The notes under the pieces were generated by a model. It did no database searches. It was not told where the DNA came from and saw only the letters and a program-made list of their open reading frames with translations. DNA of 64,000 nucleotides, taken from positions 22,395,001-22,459,000 of the forward strand of contig OX621265.1 of NCBI GenBank assembly GCA_951640165.1. The letters run 5' to 3'. Of the stretch, positions 48,801 through 49,711 are shown piece by piece (positions within the stretch are counted from its first letter, which is position 1; each line of letters opens with the position of its first letter). The stretch comes from Pseudoips prasinana (lineage: Eukaryota; Arthropoda; Insecta; Lepidoptera; Nolidae). A program made the position numbers and the translations under genes.

Positions 48801-49649
48801 CCGCCCATGGACACTCGCGACACCAGAGGAGTCGCGGGTGCGTTACCGGCCTTTAAGAGTACATAAGTAATTAATTCAATATATTAATTATTTAAAGCTG
48901 TGACAATTTTCAATTGTAATATCTCGAATTTAAATAATTTTGACAACTTTTACTTGTTAATCCATAATCGAACTCTAAATGCACTCTCGAGTATGGTCAC
49001 TGCCACTGAGTCAAGTTTGAAGCAGACCGGTTCAGCCATTCAGGAGGAGCACGAAATATATCTCGTGGAACAGTCTCTGCCCAAATTGGGATGTTATCAA
49101 GAAAGGCCAGGGGCTCTACCGGCTAAGTCGCCGAACATCGTTTTCATGAATGGCGTTCAAATAAATAAAGGTTTAAAATGACTTAATCAATCGTTAAATC
49201 GGCTTCCATGAGCACATGTGACGTCATAAATGGTCCGGAATCGATTGTTGAAGCTGATTTAATGTGCGACTTAACCGGTAGAGCCCCAGGCCAGAAGTAC
49301 CCTAAACTCAAAAGAATCGTGACTTAAAAATGAAATCCGTTGTCTCCGCCTACCCCACTGGGAAACAGGCGTGAGTCTAGGTTAGCAGGTATACTGATAT
49401 AAATTTATATGTACCTACCTCATACTCCATATAGAAACCACATGATTTGTTTTCCATATTCCCATTTCTGTTAATGACCATTACGATTTCTTTGCCATTT
49501 ACATTGCAGAGGTAATAGGACGAGTCAGCCGTCAGTTCACATACACATTGCGACGGGCACTGCGCACGCGCACTGTCCAGCACTGCAGCAGCCGTAATGC
49601 TGGCTGCACTGCTGAATGCGGCCAGCAGTAGGAGTTGCGTCTTTAACAT
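2398..49649 (-). CDS. Toll: Toll-family receptor gene, seven coding exons (spliced)
   Basis: Single-pass membrane receptor of the Toll family; known members bind Spaetzle-type ligands outside the cell and recruit MyD88-type adaptors through the TIR domain. Join 49649-49419, 37661-37558, 27832-27759, 26404-26247, 23908-23583, 4842-4530, 3837-2398: 2646 nt, 881 residues plus TAA. All introns are GT-AG and phases match at each junction with no in-frame stop. Layout: signal peptide about 1-29; N-terminal cysteine-rich part to about 112; LRRs about 138-450; LRRCT (first C at 453); LRRNT-like cysteines about 511-532; short LRRs; second LRRCT about 618-655; membrane helix about 661-686; TIR about 712-847. 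The paired LRRCT/LRRNT layout resembles Drosophila Toll more than single-cluster TLRs. It is shorter than Drosophila Toll (about 1100), so it may be a Toll paralogue or a missed exon may exist. Introns are 11.8, 9.7, 1.35, 2.3, 18.7 and 0.69 kb. Confidence 0.93.
3902..4095 (-). mobile_element. CR1 LINE 3' end (same family as 13043-17800)
   Basis: The sequence after gaataaaatactctttattg matches the 3' UTR of the full CR1 element at 13075-13250, including a shared block with CTTATCGCATAAAGCGATCT and TCTTCCAGACAACCTT. A third copy is at 37757-37930. It is a heavily 5'-truncated insertion in the last Toll intron. Confidence 0.75.
4107..4250. mobile_element. 144-bp foldback (MITE-like) element
   Basis: Left arm 4107-4152 and right arm 4205-4250 are inverted copies about 46 bp long with a few mismatches (left starts GGTACAGACACCAGCACATC; the right arm reverse complement starts GGTTACAGACGCCAGCACAT), separated by about 52 bp. 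No coding capacity. It lies in the 0.69-kb last Toll intron. Confidence 0.7.
4530..4842 (-). CDS. Toll: Toll exon F (LRRs)
   Basis: 313-nt exon from acceptor tttcggcag to donor GTATAC (4529). It encodes three clear LRRs ([45 protein letters not shown]) and the start of a fourth ([16 protein letters not shown]). Phase 1 at the start, phase 0 at the end, fitting exons E and G. Confidence 0.94.
4843..6420. other. AT-rich Toll intron sequence without recognised gene
   Basis: Start of the 18.7-kb intron. Only short chance frames are present. The one structure I see is a 15-bp inverted repeat, ATTATAAAAGATCGA at 5708-5722 against its complement at 5778-5792, which may be an old foldback element. 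Confidence 0.4.
6420..6858 (-). repeat. Probable 3' LTR of the old Pao element
   Basis: Non-coding sequence following the integrase stop codon and purine stretch in the minus sense; begins TGTTCGGGCGTAGC. No second LTR copy remains to confirm it because the element's 5' end is lost at 20101, and the outer boundary is a guess. Confidence 0.4.
6858..8123 (-). mobile_element. Old Pao-like LTR retrotransposon, 3' part (integrase, LTR start)
   Basis: Minus-strand integrase remains: zinc-binding and core pieces at 8118-7417 ([13 protein letters not shown] surrounds the second catalytic Asp) and C-terminal part 7334-6888 ([17 protein letters not shown], typical of BEL/Pao integrase), with several frame breaks. 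After the stop, a purine stretch and TGTTCGGGCG at 6858 look like the start of the 3' LTR, running below 6858 to an end I could not fix. Its other part is 18832-20101; the young BEL element separates them. Confidence 0.82.
8124..8327 (+). repeat. 5' LTR of BEL/Pao element
   Basis: 204 bp starting TGTTGGCGAGCGACC and ending CACCAACA. It matches 18627-18826 apart from the fourth base and the length of a poly-G run (14 G here). Confidence 0.93.
8330..8347 (+). promoter_or_regulatory. Primer-binding site of BEL/Pao element
   Basis: TGGACCTTCAACGCCGGG, two bases after the 5' LTR. It starts with TGG, the complement of a tRNA 3' CCA, as expected for minus-strand priming. The specific tRNA was not determined. 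Confidence 0.7.
8369..8417 (+). repeat. Two tandem 24-bp units in the BEL leader
   Basis: The 24-bp unit starting ACCAGCATAAATCGGACG and ending CTCGAG occurs twice in a row, followed by a partial third (ACCAGCATCAG). It lies between the primer-binding site and gag, where packaging or leader signals may lie; function unknown. Confidence 0.8.
8629..9894 (+). CDS. BEL/Pao Gag protein
   Basis: 421 residues. Forms the particle that packages element RNA. The N-terminal half is helical, with [20 protein letters not shown], the conserved Pao/BEL capsid-like motif; the C-terminus has cysteine clusters [27 protein letters not shown] and CKLCNKKHN typical of BEL gag. The ATG follows a 300-bp leader. 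The frame ends at a stop soon after the last cluster, where related elements read on into protease, so a base change near 9865 probably separated gag from pol. Confidence 0.9.
   Translation: MFKNNTNEEELLIRELNKKRGVVRGKLTLFIKYVDSVKNIPATEIITTELQTRLQKVDSLLQQFTEIQDEIDLNVPESQIEKELGEREAFESQFYAYVTKSKCIINSSTVEIKNTTKVSGKVTLPKIALPSFDGSYDQWLEYRDTYLSLIHNSNDIDNVQKFHYLRSSLSNNALLIIKNLELSSDNYKIAWELLENRFNNNHLLVQTNVKALFSITSIIKESPIQIRRLIDNVLKNIRSLKNLGEPTESWDTLIIYLITSKLDPSTEREWETHKSTIISSQNESNSRLTLDNMISFLKKRAGVLESLSNRKSTSDIIIKKPSYQQQPNKAHSFVSTQNKQTSRNNFNRSRDCTMCHSNHPLYSCDSFLNLSINDKIKLIDEKRLCRNCLRANHTVNECWLGPCKLCNKKHNSLIQIDSCCA
10025..12865 (+). CDS. BEL/Pao Pol: protease, reverse transcriptase, RNase H, integrase start
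   Basis: 946 residues, but the true pol frame is open upstream of this ATG. Protease active site is [10 protein letters not shown] near residue 17. RT follows with [27 protein letters not shown] (first catalytic Asp) and [12 protein letters not shown] (VDD catalytic pair). RNase H shows [24 protein letters not shown] and FWSDSTIV. The integrase N-terminus begins around 12560. The frame is lost near 12705 and the last about 50 residues of this ORF are out-of-frame translation; integrase resumes at 12679-13047 in another frame. Confidence 0.9.
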   Translation: MEVADKYNNFHTTCALLDNGSQHCFIAESLCKRLNLNLIQSTVQVSGIGSSVTNSTQSCEINMRSKITDYNTRFKCLVLPQITASLPSLCTKSHINLPDNIQLANPDFYLPSDIELLIGADKFWELLKDGLIRLSCGPYLQNTKLGWIISGTLLNKSYISDFSHKLKSIQCNYSQTIDAQLRKFWELEEIVPNIKYTKDELSCENLFTQSTYRDNTGRFFVRIPLAEPSDRYTVALKRFHALERKLNRCTPEYKTLYIDFMNEYIRLGHMSRISHYSSPYSFLQHHGVLREHSSTTKLRVVFDGSAKSLSGKSLNDIQFIGPSLHNDIFSILLRFRQFRFVACADIEKMYRQINIQPDQRNLQLILWRENKSDDLGVYQLNTVTYGTASAPYLSIRCIKQFASECNDDVIRQIIDEDLFVDDLITGDDSKQCLLDKCTKVTDVLKSGCFNLRKWMFNSEPYSENSKELNLGESCSTKTLGLGWSNSLELLHFTTRIDQNMSQVTKRVILSIVSQIYDPLGLLTPCVIIAKILLQRLWLCKLDWDDPVPNDVLLTWEKFVNTLQYIKNINIPRHVRGVNTKYTDLHIFTDASKNSYGACVYISTYNDHNSPATVRLLCAKSKVTPIKPVTIPRLELCGALIGAKLYQIVCQSWRLTFDNVYFWSDSTIVINWIKISPNLLKPFVQNRVVQINELTGELPWLHVAGNDNPADLLSRGLALDALVHSDIWWNGPSFLKEFKSNFNQNNHNEIINFNELPELKTNSLFIKSNSTSIINFKRFSNFNRMKRAAAYVLRFINNARKIKYERKTGSLTANELTSATLVLARISQQMSFPDLYHALLNKSHYRQNRSINKLDVFLDSDHIIRVGGRLHNSQTFPHDKKHPILLCSKHTFTYYLDMIIYVYSMLVLNSFWLQSEIVGGHFGVAIWLNTRYISVLNAPVSEEHLSL
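12679..13042 (+). pseudogene. BEL/Pao integrase, first half
   Basis: After the frameshift the integrase continues with the zinc-binding [11 protein letters not shown] motif and the first catalytic Asp in [10 protein letters not shown]. At 13042 the frame runs into the CR1 LINE; its missing half is at 17801-18626. Confidence 0.87.
13372..16296 (-). CDS. CR1 LINE ORF2: endonuclease and reverse transcriptase
   Basis: 974 residues, complete. Apurinic-type endonuclease: [31 protein letters not shown] and the SYHDLI His-Asp pair. Reverse transcriptase: [54 protein letters not shown] and [12 protein letters not shown] (catalytic YADD). The thumb and C-terminal domain end with [20 protein letters not shown], usual for CR1. 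Nicks target DNA and copies the RNA in place. The acidic N-terminal extension before the endonuclease is about 40 residues. Confidence 0.93.
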   Translation of the reverse strand: MLESDYESDTDSFFSADSDASFVSIPSLGETLVSHFSDVPKNFNVVHINAQSIPAHFPDLLANFDCKNIHAILISESWLKPCLPSVAYTLPGYSLIRNDRVVGAGGGVAIYLRNFINFKIVDVSPQPPLPNAGEHLFIEVELHHTRLLLGVYYCPSLRINYFSSLETLLINLTPSYSHTILMGDFNTCLLKKDSRASTLLSVFESINLCCLPLSATHHFPNSVPSLLDLIFISSSDHVAKHGQCPADAFSYHDLIFTSYEVRPPKAKSKYLLQRNFSGMNVENLLESARSIDWSSVFETNIIDDKVTIFNNKLIQLYDIHAPIRTIKIKHLPAPWLTDNIRKIMARKVVAKQRFKCKPTAINREKYMEIRNNCNKMCRSAQRQNIHKSVENGEPAKIWKFLRSLGVGKCQNTLPTTLDIHALNAHFSSSAACNRTAKANTLTHLSTLPTPDRSPFLFNQFTTCDVKKSILSIASNAVGSDNVSRNMIIPILDEILHVICHILNHSLSSGCFPSSWKEAQITPIPKTKNPTSFADYRPISILPFLSKVLERLVHEQLHSFVCKNSLLNPMQSGFRPSHSTVTALVTITEDIRSAMENGNLTVLLLLDFSNAFNTVDFDILLGILATLNISPIVIDWFRTYLFGRRQRVRIDDSLSSWCNTLAGVPQGGVLSPLLFAIFINSISNNLSSSYHLYADDLQIYYHSPPANLPDAIRIINSDLSRIGEWSHNFGLKINPSKTQAVIIGSSRMVTRIDMSQIPQITFEGTVIPYKDTVKNLGIVIDSTLSWGPQLKTVSRRLFASAGSLRRLRNFLPITTKIALAQSLLLPILDYADVSYLNLTEEQLDKLERLQNFCIRFIFGLRKYDHVSSFRTKLKWLPIRLRRNAHILSLLYNILFNPATPTYLKERFEFLCDTHLRSLRSSENLKLHIPEHKSIFMGKSFSVQAVRLWNALPVEIKSAQTISTFKKLVREHYLSV
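16864..17610 (-). CDS. CR1 LINE ORF1 protein (coiled coil, RNA-binding type)
   Basis: 248 residues. The first about 90 are heptad-rich and charged, likely a coiled coil for trimerisation; residues about 80-200 ([18 protein letters not shown], then IRRCHRMGR and [12 protein letters not shown]) resemble the RRM-like core of L1/CR1 ORF1 proteins that coat the element RNA. The C-terminus is basic. Starts 190 nt inside the element and shares no frame with ORF2. Confidence 0.8.
   Translation of the reverse strand: MAVTVQDSVSSLREEFYKKCASVEEQLQKASSSKDTATVGTIAADFGAFKQQFLRTLEILQKQVDILARNIDNLEMKGRRKILLLHGITENKDEDVVKTVAEVVSSQLDISDFTAKDIRRCHRMGRHSGSSRPRPILCKFETMALRDKAWFSKTKLKGTGVTISEFLTKTRHSAFVLGRETFGLSKCFSKGGQVFIIDEDNARHRVTTVQDVYNIAKASKSSSTDVSKQPEVGKPITQRPKRNAVAKK
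17801..18626 (+). pseudogene. BEL/Pao integrase, second half
   Basis: Continues the integrase after the LINE insertion. It has the second catalytic Asp ([12 protein letters not shown]) and the Glu (FGGLWEAGI), then the BEL C-terminal motif [18 protein letters not shown] frame change near 18250 leads into a second segment (18215-18629 frame: [28 protein letters not shown]) that ends at TAG in the 3' LTR. Confidence 0.88.
18627..18826 (+). repeat. 3' LTR of BEL/Pao element
   Basis: 200 bp starting TGTAGGCGAGCGACC, preceded by the purine-rich tract AGGCGGGGGCC and followed by the TSD GATTC. Differs from the 5' LTR mainly in the G-rich run. Confidence 0.93.
18827..20101 (-). mobile_element. Old Pao-like LTR retrotransposon, 5' part (gag end, protease, RT start)
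   Basis: Minus strand. 20101-19796 has the gag cysteine motif end ([13 protein letters not shown]) and the protease start ([12 protein letters not shown], the D-[ST]-G-type active site written as DCGSQS). 19562-18912 continues with the protease-RT linker typical of BEL/Pao ([22 protein letters not shown]). Near 18950 the sequence jumps to the post-RNase H region that precedes the integrase, so most of RT and RNase H is deleted. The reading frame then runs into GATTC and resumes at 8118. Confidence 0.82.
20102..21599 (+). mobile_element. 5'-truncated LINE with RNase H domain and poly(A)
   Basis: Plus-strand C-terminal half of a non-LTR retrotransposon. 20106-20640 is the RT thumb region ([15 protein letters not shown]); 20645-21050 is an RNase H with its acidic residues in place ([43 protein letters not shown]). 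After a frame break near 21085, 21090-21489 ends with a zinc-knuckle-like [17 protein letters not shown]. The 3' UTR closes with AATAAAG and poly(A) at 21583-21599. RNase H points to the I superfamily rather than CR1. Its 5' end abuts the old Pao gag. Confidence 0.87.
21600..22345 (-). mobile_element. LINE fragment, N-terminal reverse transcriptase
   Basis: Minus-strand RT palm start: [33 protein letters not shown] at 22318-21731, then with one frame shift 21730-21600 reading [15 protein letters not shown] and [14 protein letters not shown]. It stops at the poly(A) of the plus-strand LINE at 21599, so the catalytic half is absent. Jockey/CR1-type by RT motifs. Confidence 0.78.
22375..22605 (-). 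mobile_element. tRNA-derived SINE, family S1 (head missing)
   Basis: Reverse-complement match to 58020-58240: shared blocks include AGCACTTTCTATTCCATCAC, GAGATTAGCCATCTG and TTCGGCCACGGTGGCCAGTC, with the same ATT-rich tail. The Pol III promoter head found in the 57898 copy is not present. Confidence 0.75.
22606..23440. other. Toll intron sequence without recognised feature
   Basis: About 830 bp with a short open frame at 22590-22865 that matches no family I recognise, and otherwise AT-rich sequence. No terminal repeats or RNA gene seen. Confidence 0.4.
23450..23498 (+). mobile_element. Helitron-like 3' terminus fragment
   Basis: Ends ACGCGGGTAAAACCGTGGGG then CACGGCTAG followed by T: the terminal hairpin and CTAG end of the family described at 53978-54295. 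The body of the element is not recognisable. Confidence 0.65.
23583..23908 (-). CDS. Toll: Toll exon E (LRRs)
   Basis: 326-nt exon from acceptor ttttacag to donor GTAAGT (23582). It encodes 108 residues with successive LRRs ([48 protein letters not shown]) and leaves two bases that join the first base of exon F to form Ser. The 24-residue LRR period continues exactly across this junction into exon F, strong support that no exon is missing from the 18.7-kb intron. Confidence 0.93.
23927..23965 (-). mobile_element. Helitron-like 3' terminus next to the exon E splice acceptor
   Basis: In the minus sense the sequence reads ACGCGGGTAAAACCGC, then CAGCTAG ending at 23927, i.e. the Helitron-like hairpin and CTAG end. 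The exon E acceptor AG is at 23910-23909, so only 18 bases separate the terminus from the exon. The interior upstream (toward 24150) is not recognised. Confidence 0.65.
24150..24768 (+). mobile_element. LINE 3' fragment with TTAC tail
   Basis: Plus strand encodes a degraded CR1-like C-terminus ([15 protein letters not shown], then [15 protein letters not shown]) followed by 3' UTR and a tail of repeated TTAC at 24749-24767. Stops interrupt the frame. Confidence 0.65.
24769..26145 (+). mobile_element. CR1-like LINE 3' part, split by another repeat
   Basis: Plus strand: 24769-24864 encodes [20 protein letters not shown]; 25304-25580 continues with [20 protein letters not shown] and [13 protein letters not shown]. 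The gap 24865-25300 is an inserted repeat. The 3' UTR resembles 50425-51080 on the minus strand, including a tail of TTTGAC-type units near 26125-26145. Confidence 0.78.
24865..25300 (+). mobile_element. Interspersed repeat (starts ACCGGCCAAGTGCGAGTC), inserted in LINE
   Basis: Starts ACCGGCCAAGTGCGAGTCAG and ends with a hairpin of two inverted GGTTCCGT blocks (AAGGGTTCCG and CTACGGAACTCTA). A TCTGTCTGTCC-type run precedes the hairpin. Related copies: 47441-47720 (plus, partial), 49712-50205 (minus) and 59122-59915 (minus). No coding capacity, class uncertain. The LINE frame resumes on both sides, giving good boundaries. Confidence 0.75.
26247..26404 (-). CDS. Toll: Toll exon D (LRR region)
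   Basis: 158-nt exon from acceptor tttgctttccag to donor GTGAGT (26246). After two bases that finish a Val codon it has 52 codons containing LRR-like spacing ([16 protein letters not shown]) and N-glycosylation sites NLS and NLT. It ends in phase 0, matching exon E. Confidence 0.86.
26690..26812 (-). mobile_element. RTE-type LINE 3' end
   Basis: In the minus sense the sequence ends CAGCAGTGGACGTCTTTCGG followed by CTGATATGATGATGGTGATG: the C-terminal QQWTSFG-like codons and TGA-repeat tail common to RTE elements in insects. Compare the tail of the RTE at 33340-33372. Confidence 0.6.
26815..27310 (+). mobile_element. LINE C-terminus and 3' UTR
   Basis: Plus strand encodes [20 protein letters not shown] and [19 protein letters not shown], then a stop, AT-rich 3' UTR and a terminal block (GACTGGCAGAAAATGCCTAG, TAAGTCCGCCTTTGTACAA). 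The terminal block recurs inverted at 29094-29215, so the two are the same family. Confidence 0.65.
27330..27720 (+). other. Unrecognised open frames
   Basis: Two overlapping short frames (27408-27692, 27583-27810) of unknown origin next to exon C. A repeat-derived fragment is likely (the second reads [18 protein letters not shown]) but I cannot name its family. Confidence 0.3.
27759..27832 (-). CDS. Toll: Toll exon C (short)
   Basis: 74-nt exon flanked by acceptor ttttacag and donor GTGAGT (27758). It supplies one base to finish the split Arg codon, 24 codons ([18 protein letters not shown] and onward, ending DNYT) and one base of a Val codon completed in exon D. Too short for an independent domain call; accepted because both splice sites are strong and it alone links the phases of exons B and D. 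Confidence 0.8.
27995..28400 (+). mobile_element. LINE C-terminus, 3' UTR and poly(A)
   Basis: The frame to 28201 ends [20 protein letters not shown], a CR1-like last segment, followed by an AT-rich 3' UTR and an A-rich run at 28388-28400. 5' truncated. Confidence 0.55.
28425..28595 (-). mobile_element. SINE fragment, family S3
   Basis: Reverse strand contains a B-box-like GGTTCGATACC equivalent (plus strand gggtatcgaacac at 28560-28572) and the downstream block CTGATATACTACATATACTA on the plus strand, shared with 57215-57310. tRNA-derived SINE, decayed. Confidence 0.55.
29094..29215 (-). mobile_element. LINE 3' UTR tail (family of 26815-27310)
   Basis: Inverted match to 27200-27310: ACAAAGGCGGACTTAATGCC and AAAGGCATTCTCTAACAGTC, preceded by a TTTATTTTA-rich tail. 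Heavily truncated. Confidence 0.55.
29216..29574. other. AT microsatellite and SINE remnant
   Basis: TA-rich simple repeat at 29285-29345, then at 29435-29490 a short SINE tail (GTACATGCTCTGCCTAGTTG, GGGATCAGATGGCGGTGTG) of the same type as 38820-38890 and 60720-60780 in inverse orientation. Nothing coding. Confidence 0.45.
31420..31557 (-). mobile_element. SINE fragment (S3-like) inside RTE LINE
   Basis: The plus strand shows ATTCGAACCCGCGACACGAA, the reverse of a tRNA B box (GGTTCGAAT), preceded by GACGGACACAAATTACATCC-type SINE body, and on its right TCAGCCACCACGCCACA, the reverse of an A-box region. RTE protein coding is absent here and resumes after it. Confidence 0.6.
32732..32788. repeat. 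25-bp perfect inverted repeat (snapback) in RTE LINE
   Basis: Arm 32732-32756 (AAGACGAAAATCATGTCAAA and five more bases) is exactly complementary to 32764-32788, with loop GCAACAT. The second arm is a backwards copy of RT coding sequence, so it is not part of the normal element. Confidence 0.9.
34107..36245 (+). CDS. Harbinger-encoded MADF/BESS DNA-binding protein, two exons (join 34107-34278, 35551-36245)
   Basis: 288 residues; in this superfamily the second protein binds element ends and brings the transposase to the nucleus. Exon 1 ([20 protein letters not shown]) is the first half of a MADF domain; donor GTCAGT at 34279. Exon 2 after acceptor tctgttccag completes it ([19 protein letters not shown]) and ends with a BESS-like segment ([20 protein letters not shown]). 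AATAAA at 36246-36251 directly follows the stop. The intron contains all of transposase exon 2. An in-frame ATG at 33876 lies in the TIR and was not chosen. The donor choice is inferred from phase. Confidence 0.82.
34536..36549 (-). CDS. Harbinger transposase, two exons (join 36549-36260, 35418-34536)
   Basis: 390 residues. Cuts and rejoins transposon ends as a DDE nuclease. Exon 1 begins [16 protein letters not shown] and ends LVITLR at donor GTAAGA (36259); exon 2 starts after acceptor tttttcag (35419) at [15 protein letters not shown]. The catalytic triad is visible: [18 protein letters not shown] and [11 protein letters not shown]. The C-terminal helix [10 protein letters not shown] is the standard Harbinger signature. 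Its 841-nt intron contains all of exon 2 of the MADF/BESS gene on the opposite strand. Confidence 0.93.
37090..37347 (+). mobile_element. Interspersed repeat starting GGAACGAAGTT
   Basis: Starts GGAACGAAGTTCCTTATC and ends with the inverse AACTTCGTTCC at 37337-37347. The body (GAAAGGGGGCTAGACGGAAA, a TCTCTCTC run, CGCATTGAACAGTGTG) recurs at 59918-60127. No coding capacity. Class unknown; short terminal inverse repeats suggest a DNA element. Confidence 0.6.
37384..37475 (+). repeat. Interspersed repeat block
   Basis: TTATCGTATGGGCAATGTTT, CAAGCCGCCCAGTTGGCCTC and neighbours recur inverted at 51920-51990. Unclassified repeat. Confidence 0.5.
37558..37661 (-). CDS. Toll: Toll exon B
   Basis: 104-nt exon between acceptor aatttgcag and donor GTGTGT (37557). 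It starts in phase 0 and leaves two bases (AG), giving 34 complete codons starting [13 protein letters not shown] and ending at a CYH motif. It has three cysteines, consistent with the N-terminal cap of a Toll ectodomain. Support is the exact phase match to exons A and C; I recognise no motif specific enough to assign it alone. Confidence 0.8.
37757..37930 (-). mobile_element. CR1 LINE 3' end (family of 13043-17800)
   Basis: AATACTCTTTATTGTACACC followed by GGCGGTCTTATCGC and CTCTTCCAGACAACCTTAGG, as at 13066-13200. 5' truncated, no coding sequence. Confidence 0.72.
38160..38555 (+). mobile_element. Orphan LTR with primer-binding site
   Basis: At 38532 TGGTCCTTCGAGCCGGA is a typical retrotransposon primer-binding site (TGG start). 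The preceding about 370 bp end CGCAACTCGCTATA and have AATAAA-type signals, as an LTR would. No gag or pol follows, so only the 5' end of the element remains. LTR start not fixed. Confidence 0.55.
38815..38895 (-). mobile_element. SINE 3' fragment
   Basis: ACACTGGCATCCGATCCCAA and ACCGAGCCTGTATGTACTTC match the tail type seen at 60720-60790. Short and decayed. Confidence 0.45.
38956..39938 (-). pseudogene. LINE A reverse transcriptase, second part and C-terminus
   Basis: [20 protein letters not shown] and [16 protein letters not shown] (catalytic YADD), then [13 protein letters not shown]; after a frameshift near 39390 the C-terminus has [18 protein letters not shown] and [15 protein letters not shown], typical of RTE-type elements, ending SAYPSGKQA. 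Confidence 0.85.
39955..40370 (+). mobile_element. LINE C-terminal fragment (R2/R4-like), copy 1
   Basis: Plus-strand frame 39950-40272 reads [55 protein letters not shown], a C-terminal tail seen in R2/R4-type LINE proteins (assignment from memory of the family, moderate). Then 3' UTR to about 40370. A sister copy with about the same endpoints is at 60885-61280. It sits in the 3' UTR of LINE B. Confidence 0.65.
40474..42326 (-). pseudogene. LINE B reverse transcriptase and C-terminal domain
   Basis: 42326-41544 carries [20 protein letters not shown] and [20 protein letters not shown]; one base is out near 41553; 41421-40474 carries [28 protein letters not shown] and the RTE C-terminal motif [15 protein letters not shown]. 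Ends SRGSYNINF and stop at 40474. Confidence 0.86.
42670..43359 (-). pseudogene. LINE B endonuclease
   Basis: 229 residues of RTE endonuclease from the first methionine: [26 protein letters not shown] (catalytic Glu), [26 protein letters not shown]. The frame breaks just after [10 protein letters not shown], in an A-rich stretch. Confidence 0.85.
43415..44010 (-). pseudogene. LINE A reverse transcriptase, first part
   Basis: Minus strand from 44010: [52 protein letters not shown] (first catalytic Asp). It is cut at 43424 by LINE B; its continuation starts at 39938. The frame upstream (45760-45370) is separated by the ORF1-only retroposon. Confidence 0.83.
43986..45366 (+). mobile_element. 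ORF1-only retroposon (half-LINE) with ATT tail
   Basis: 1.38-kb unit inserted in the RT frame of LINE A; TTAATA(AC)GCTT at 43974-43985 and TTAATAGCTT at 45367-45376 are the target duplication. It has a GC-rich 5' UTR, one intact 384-codon ORF, a short 3' UTR and an ATT repeat tail at 45343-45369. No endonuclease or RT is present, so it must be moved by another LINE's machinery. Confidence 0.8.
44077..45231 (+). CDS. LINE ORF1-like protein, intact
   Basis: 384 residues. N-terminus ([20 protein letters not shown] to about residue 110) is helical and includes [20 protein letters not shown]; residues about 110-150 form a coiled coil ([20 protein letters not shown]); then a low-complexity Ser/Ala/Pro region (about 165-250), a basic patch [12 protein letters not shown], and a C-terminal RRM-like domain ([20 protein letters not shown], then [12 protein letters not shown] and [11 protein letters not shown]). 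This layout is that of ORF1 proteins which package LINE RNA. Strong GC bias (third codon positions mostly G/C) against AT-rich surroundings. Open from ATG with no defect, in an otherwise broken host LINE. Confidence 0.8.
   Translation: MSTVLVANELLAFLQQKLDVMDEVSAIQICATNFSEDDIAAAKLMLYDVLNKRDQMVSRRRDGTKKSLEDIIKLFKETDPDDVPTFVAKELHKLPPVTFDHVDVTSLLKDIVFLKARLVDVQVKLDTSQNTVADLRKEVDELRKTVAVTRSPVDASNVNTRRGAALDMSSSSSASAVSSPAHPPIAEPAKCPSRAPRSSVPVAAAPPRTAARAPRPAPLPVLAATAKPFQKDFATVTASVPSAASLKPGPYKATKKADDDDGFVTVQRRKRRMRTNKNRCGNAPTEPNTSLRAAKPNTPVYISRLHYTTKAEDIVEYVRQKIKYTPRVQLLESRRNVNFKVFVVRVPNCFLPRVMDEDFWPQDVVFRRFRGQVPQDSAKTISAK
45785..46978 (-). pseudogene. LINE A endonuclease domain
   Basis: APE-type endonuclease in two frames. 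46978-46463 has [33 protein letters not shown] and [10 protein letters not shown]; 46450-45785 has [13 protein letters not shown] and the [10 protein letters not shown] motif (His at the active site). One frameshift near 46455 separates them. The N-terminal leader ([10 protein letters not shown]) precedes the endonuclease by about 40 residues. Confidence 0.85.
46980..47390 (-). promoter_or_regulatory. LINE A 5' UTR with consecutive stem-loops
   Basis: Non-coding leader of LINE A. Inverted repeats in order from its 5' end: 47342-47358 with 47367-47383 (17 bp perfect, 8-nt loop); GGGCTCT at 47307-47313 with AGAGCCC at 47329-47335, which also encloses GAATC/GATTC; AGTTACTATC at 47269-47278 with its inverse ending 47295. 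Such clusters could be structured RNA. Confidence 0.6.
47441..47720 (+). mobile_element. Partial copy of the ACCGGCCAAG repeat
   Basis: GCGGCCAAGTGCGAGTCGGA then CATGAAGGGTTCCATAGCAG, the same start as 24865; the terminal hairpin half is missing. Confidence 0.65.
47783..47828. repeat. Perfect 21-bp hairpin with GGGG loop
   Basis: TTTCATTAAATCCATACATG and one more base, loop GGGG, then the exact inverse to 47828. It follows a TA-rich microsatellite (47746-47782). Confidence 0.9.
47910..48026 (+). repeat. Tandem repeat, three 39-bp units
   Basis: Units at 47910-47948, 47949-47987 and 47988-48026, starting ATTAGCGTGCGTTCGAACTA; one base differs (CGCTCG in unit 3). A partial unit precedes them. 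39 is a multiple of three, so a short open frame repeats [13 protein letters not shown] three times, but I see no evidence that it is a gene. Confidence 0.88.
48740..48870 (+). repeat. Interspersed repeat (GATCACCGCCGCCCATGG block)
   Basis: GTCACCAGATGGTAAGTGAT, CACCGCCGCCCATGGACACT, GCGTTACCGGCCTTTAAGAG: a block I believe is widespread in lepidopteran genomes. No coding, type uncertain. The region 48030-48740 otherwise has AT-rich sequence only and a decayed Helitron-like stretch near 48300-48470. Confidence 0.5.
49105..49292. mobile_element. Foldback element with 27-bp inverted arms
   Basis: Arm 49105-49131 (GGCCAGGGGCTCTACCGGCT...) and arm 49266-49292 (its inverse, two mismatches). About 130 bp between arms, non-coding. 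MITE-like. Confidence 0.65.
49320..49385 (+). mobile_element. LINE A family 3' end fragment
   Basis: ATGAAATCCGTTGTCTCCGC then CCCACTGGGAAACAGGCGTG: codes SAYPTGKQA and stop, as at the end of LINE A (38956). It ends directly at the start of the sequence next to Toll exon A. Confidence 0.7.
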
Positions 49650-49659
49650 GGCTGCGTCA
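49419..49659 (-). CDS. Toll: Toll exon A: signal peptide and N-terminal cysteine region
   Basis: First coding exon. The reverse strand reads tttccag at 49666-49660, a splice acceptor, followed by 10 nt and ATG at 49649-49647, so a non-coding 5' exon must lie upstream. Residues 1-29 form a hydrophobic signal peptide ([12 protein letters not shown] start), probably cut before CPSQCVCEL, an LRRNT-like cysteine cluster. The exon ends in phase 0 with GAG before donor GTAGGT at 49418. An earlier in-frame ATG lies upstream of the acceptor, in the intron, and was not used. Confidence 0.88.
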
Positions 49660-49711
49660 CTGGAAATATACGATAACCCAGATATTATGAATATCACACC
49701 GTCACCTCGTA

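Noticed and set aside
48900..49181. 93-codon plus-strand frame
   Set aside because: It runs into the foldback element at 49105 and has no recognisable motif.
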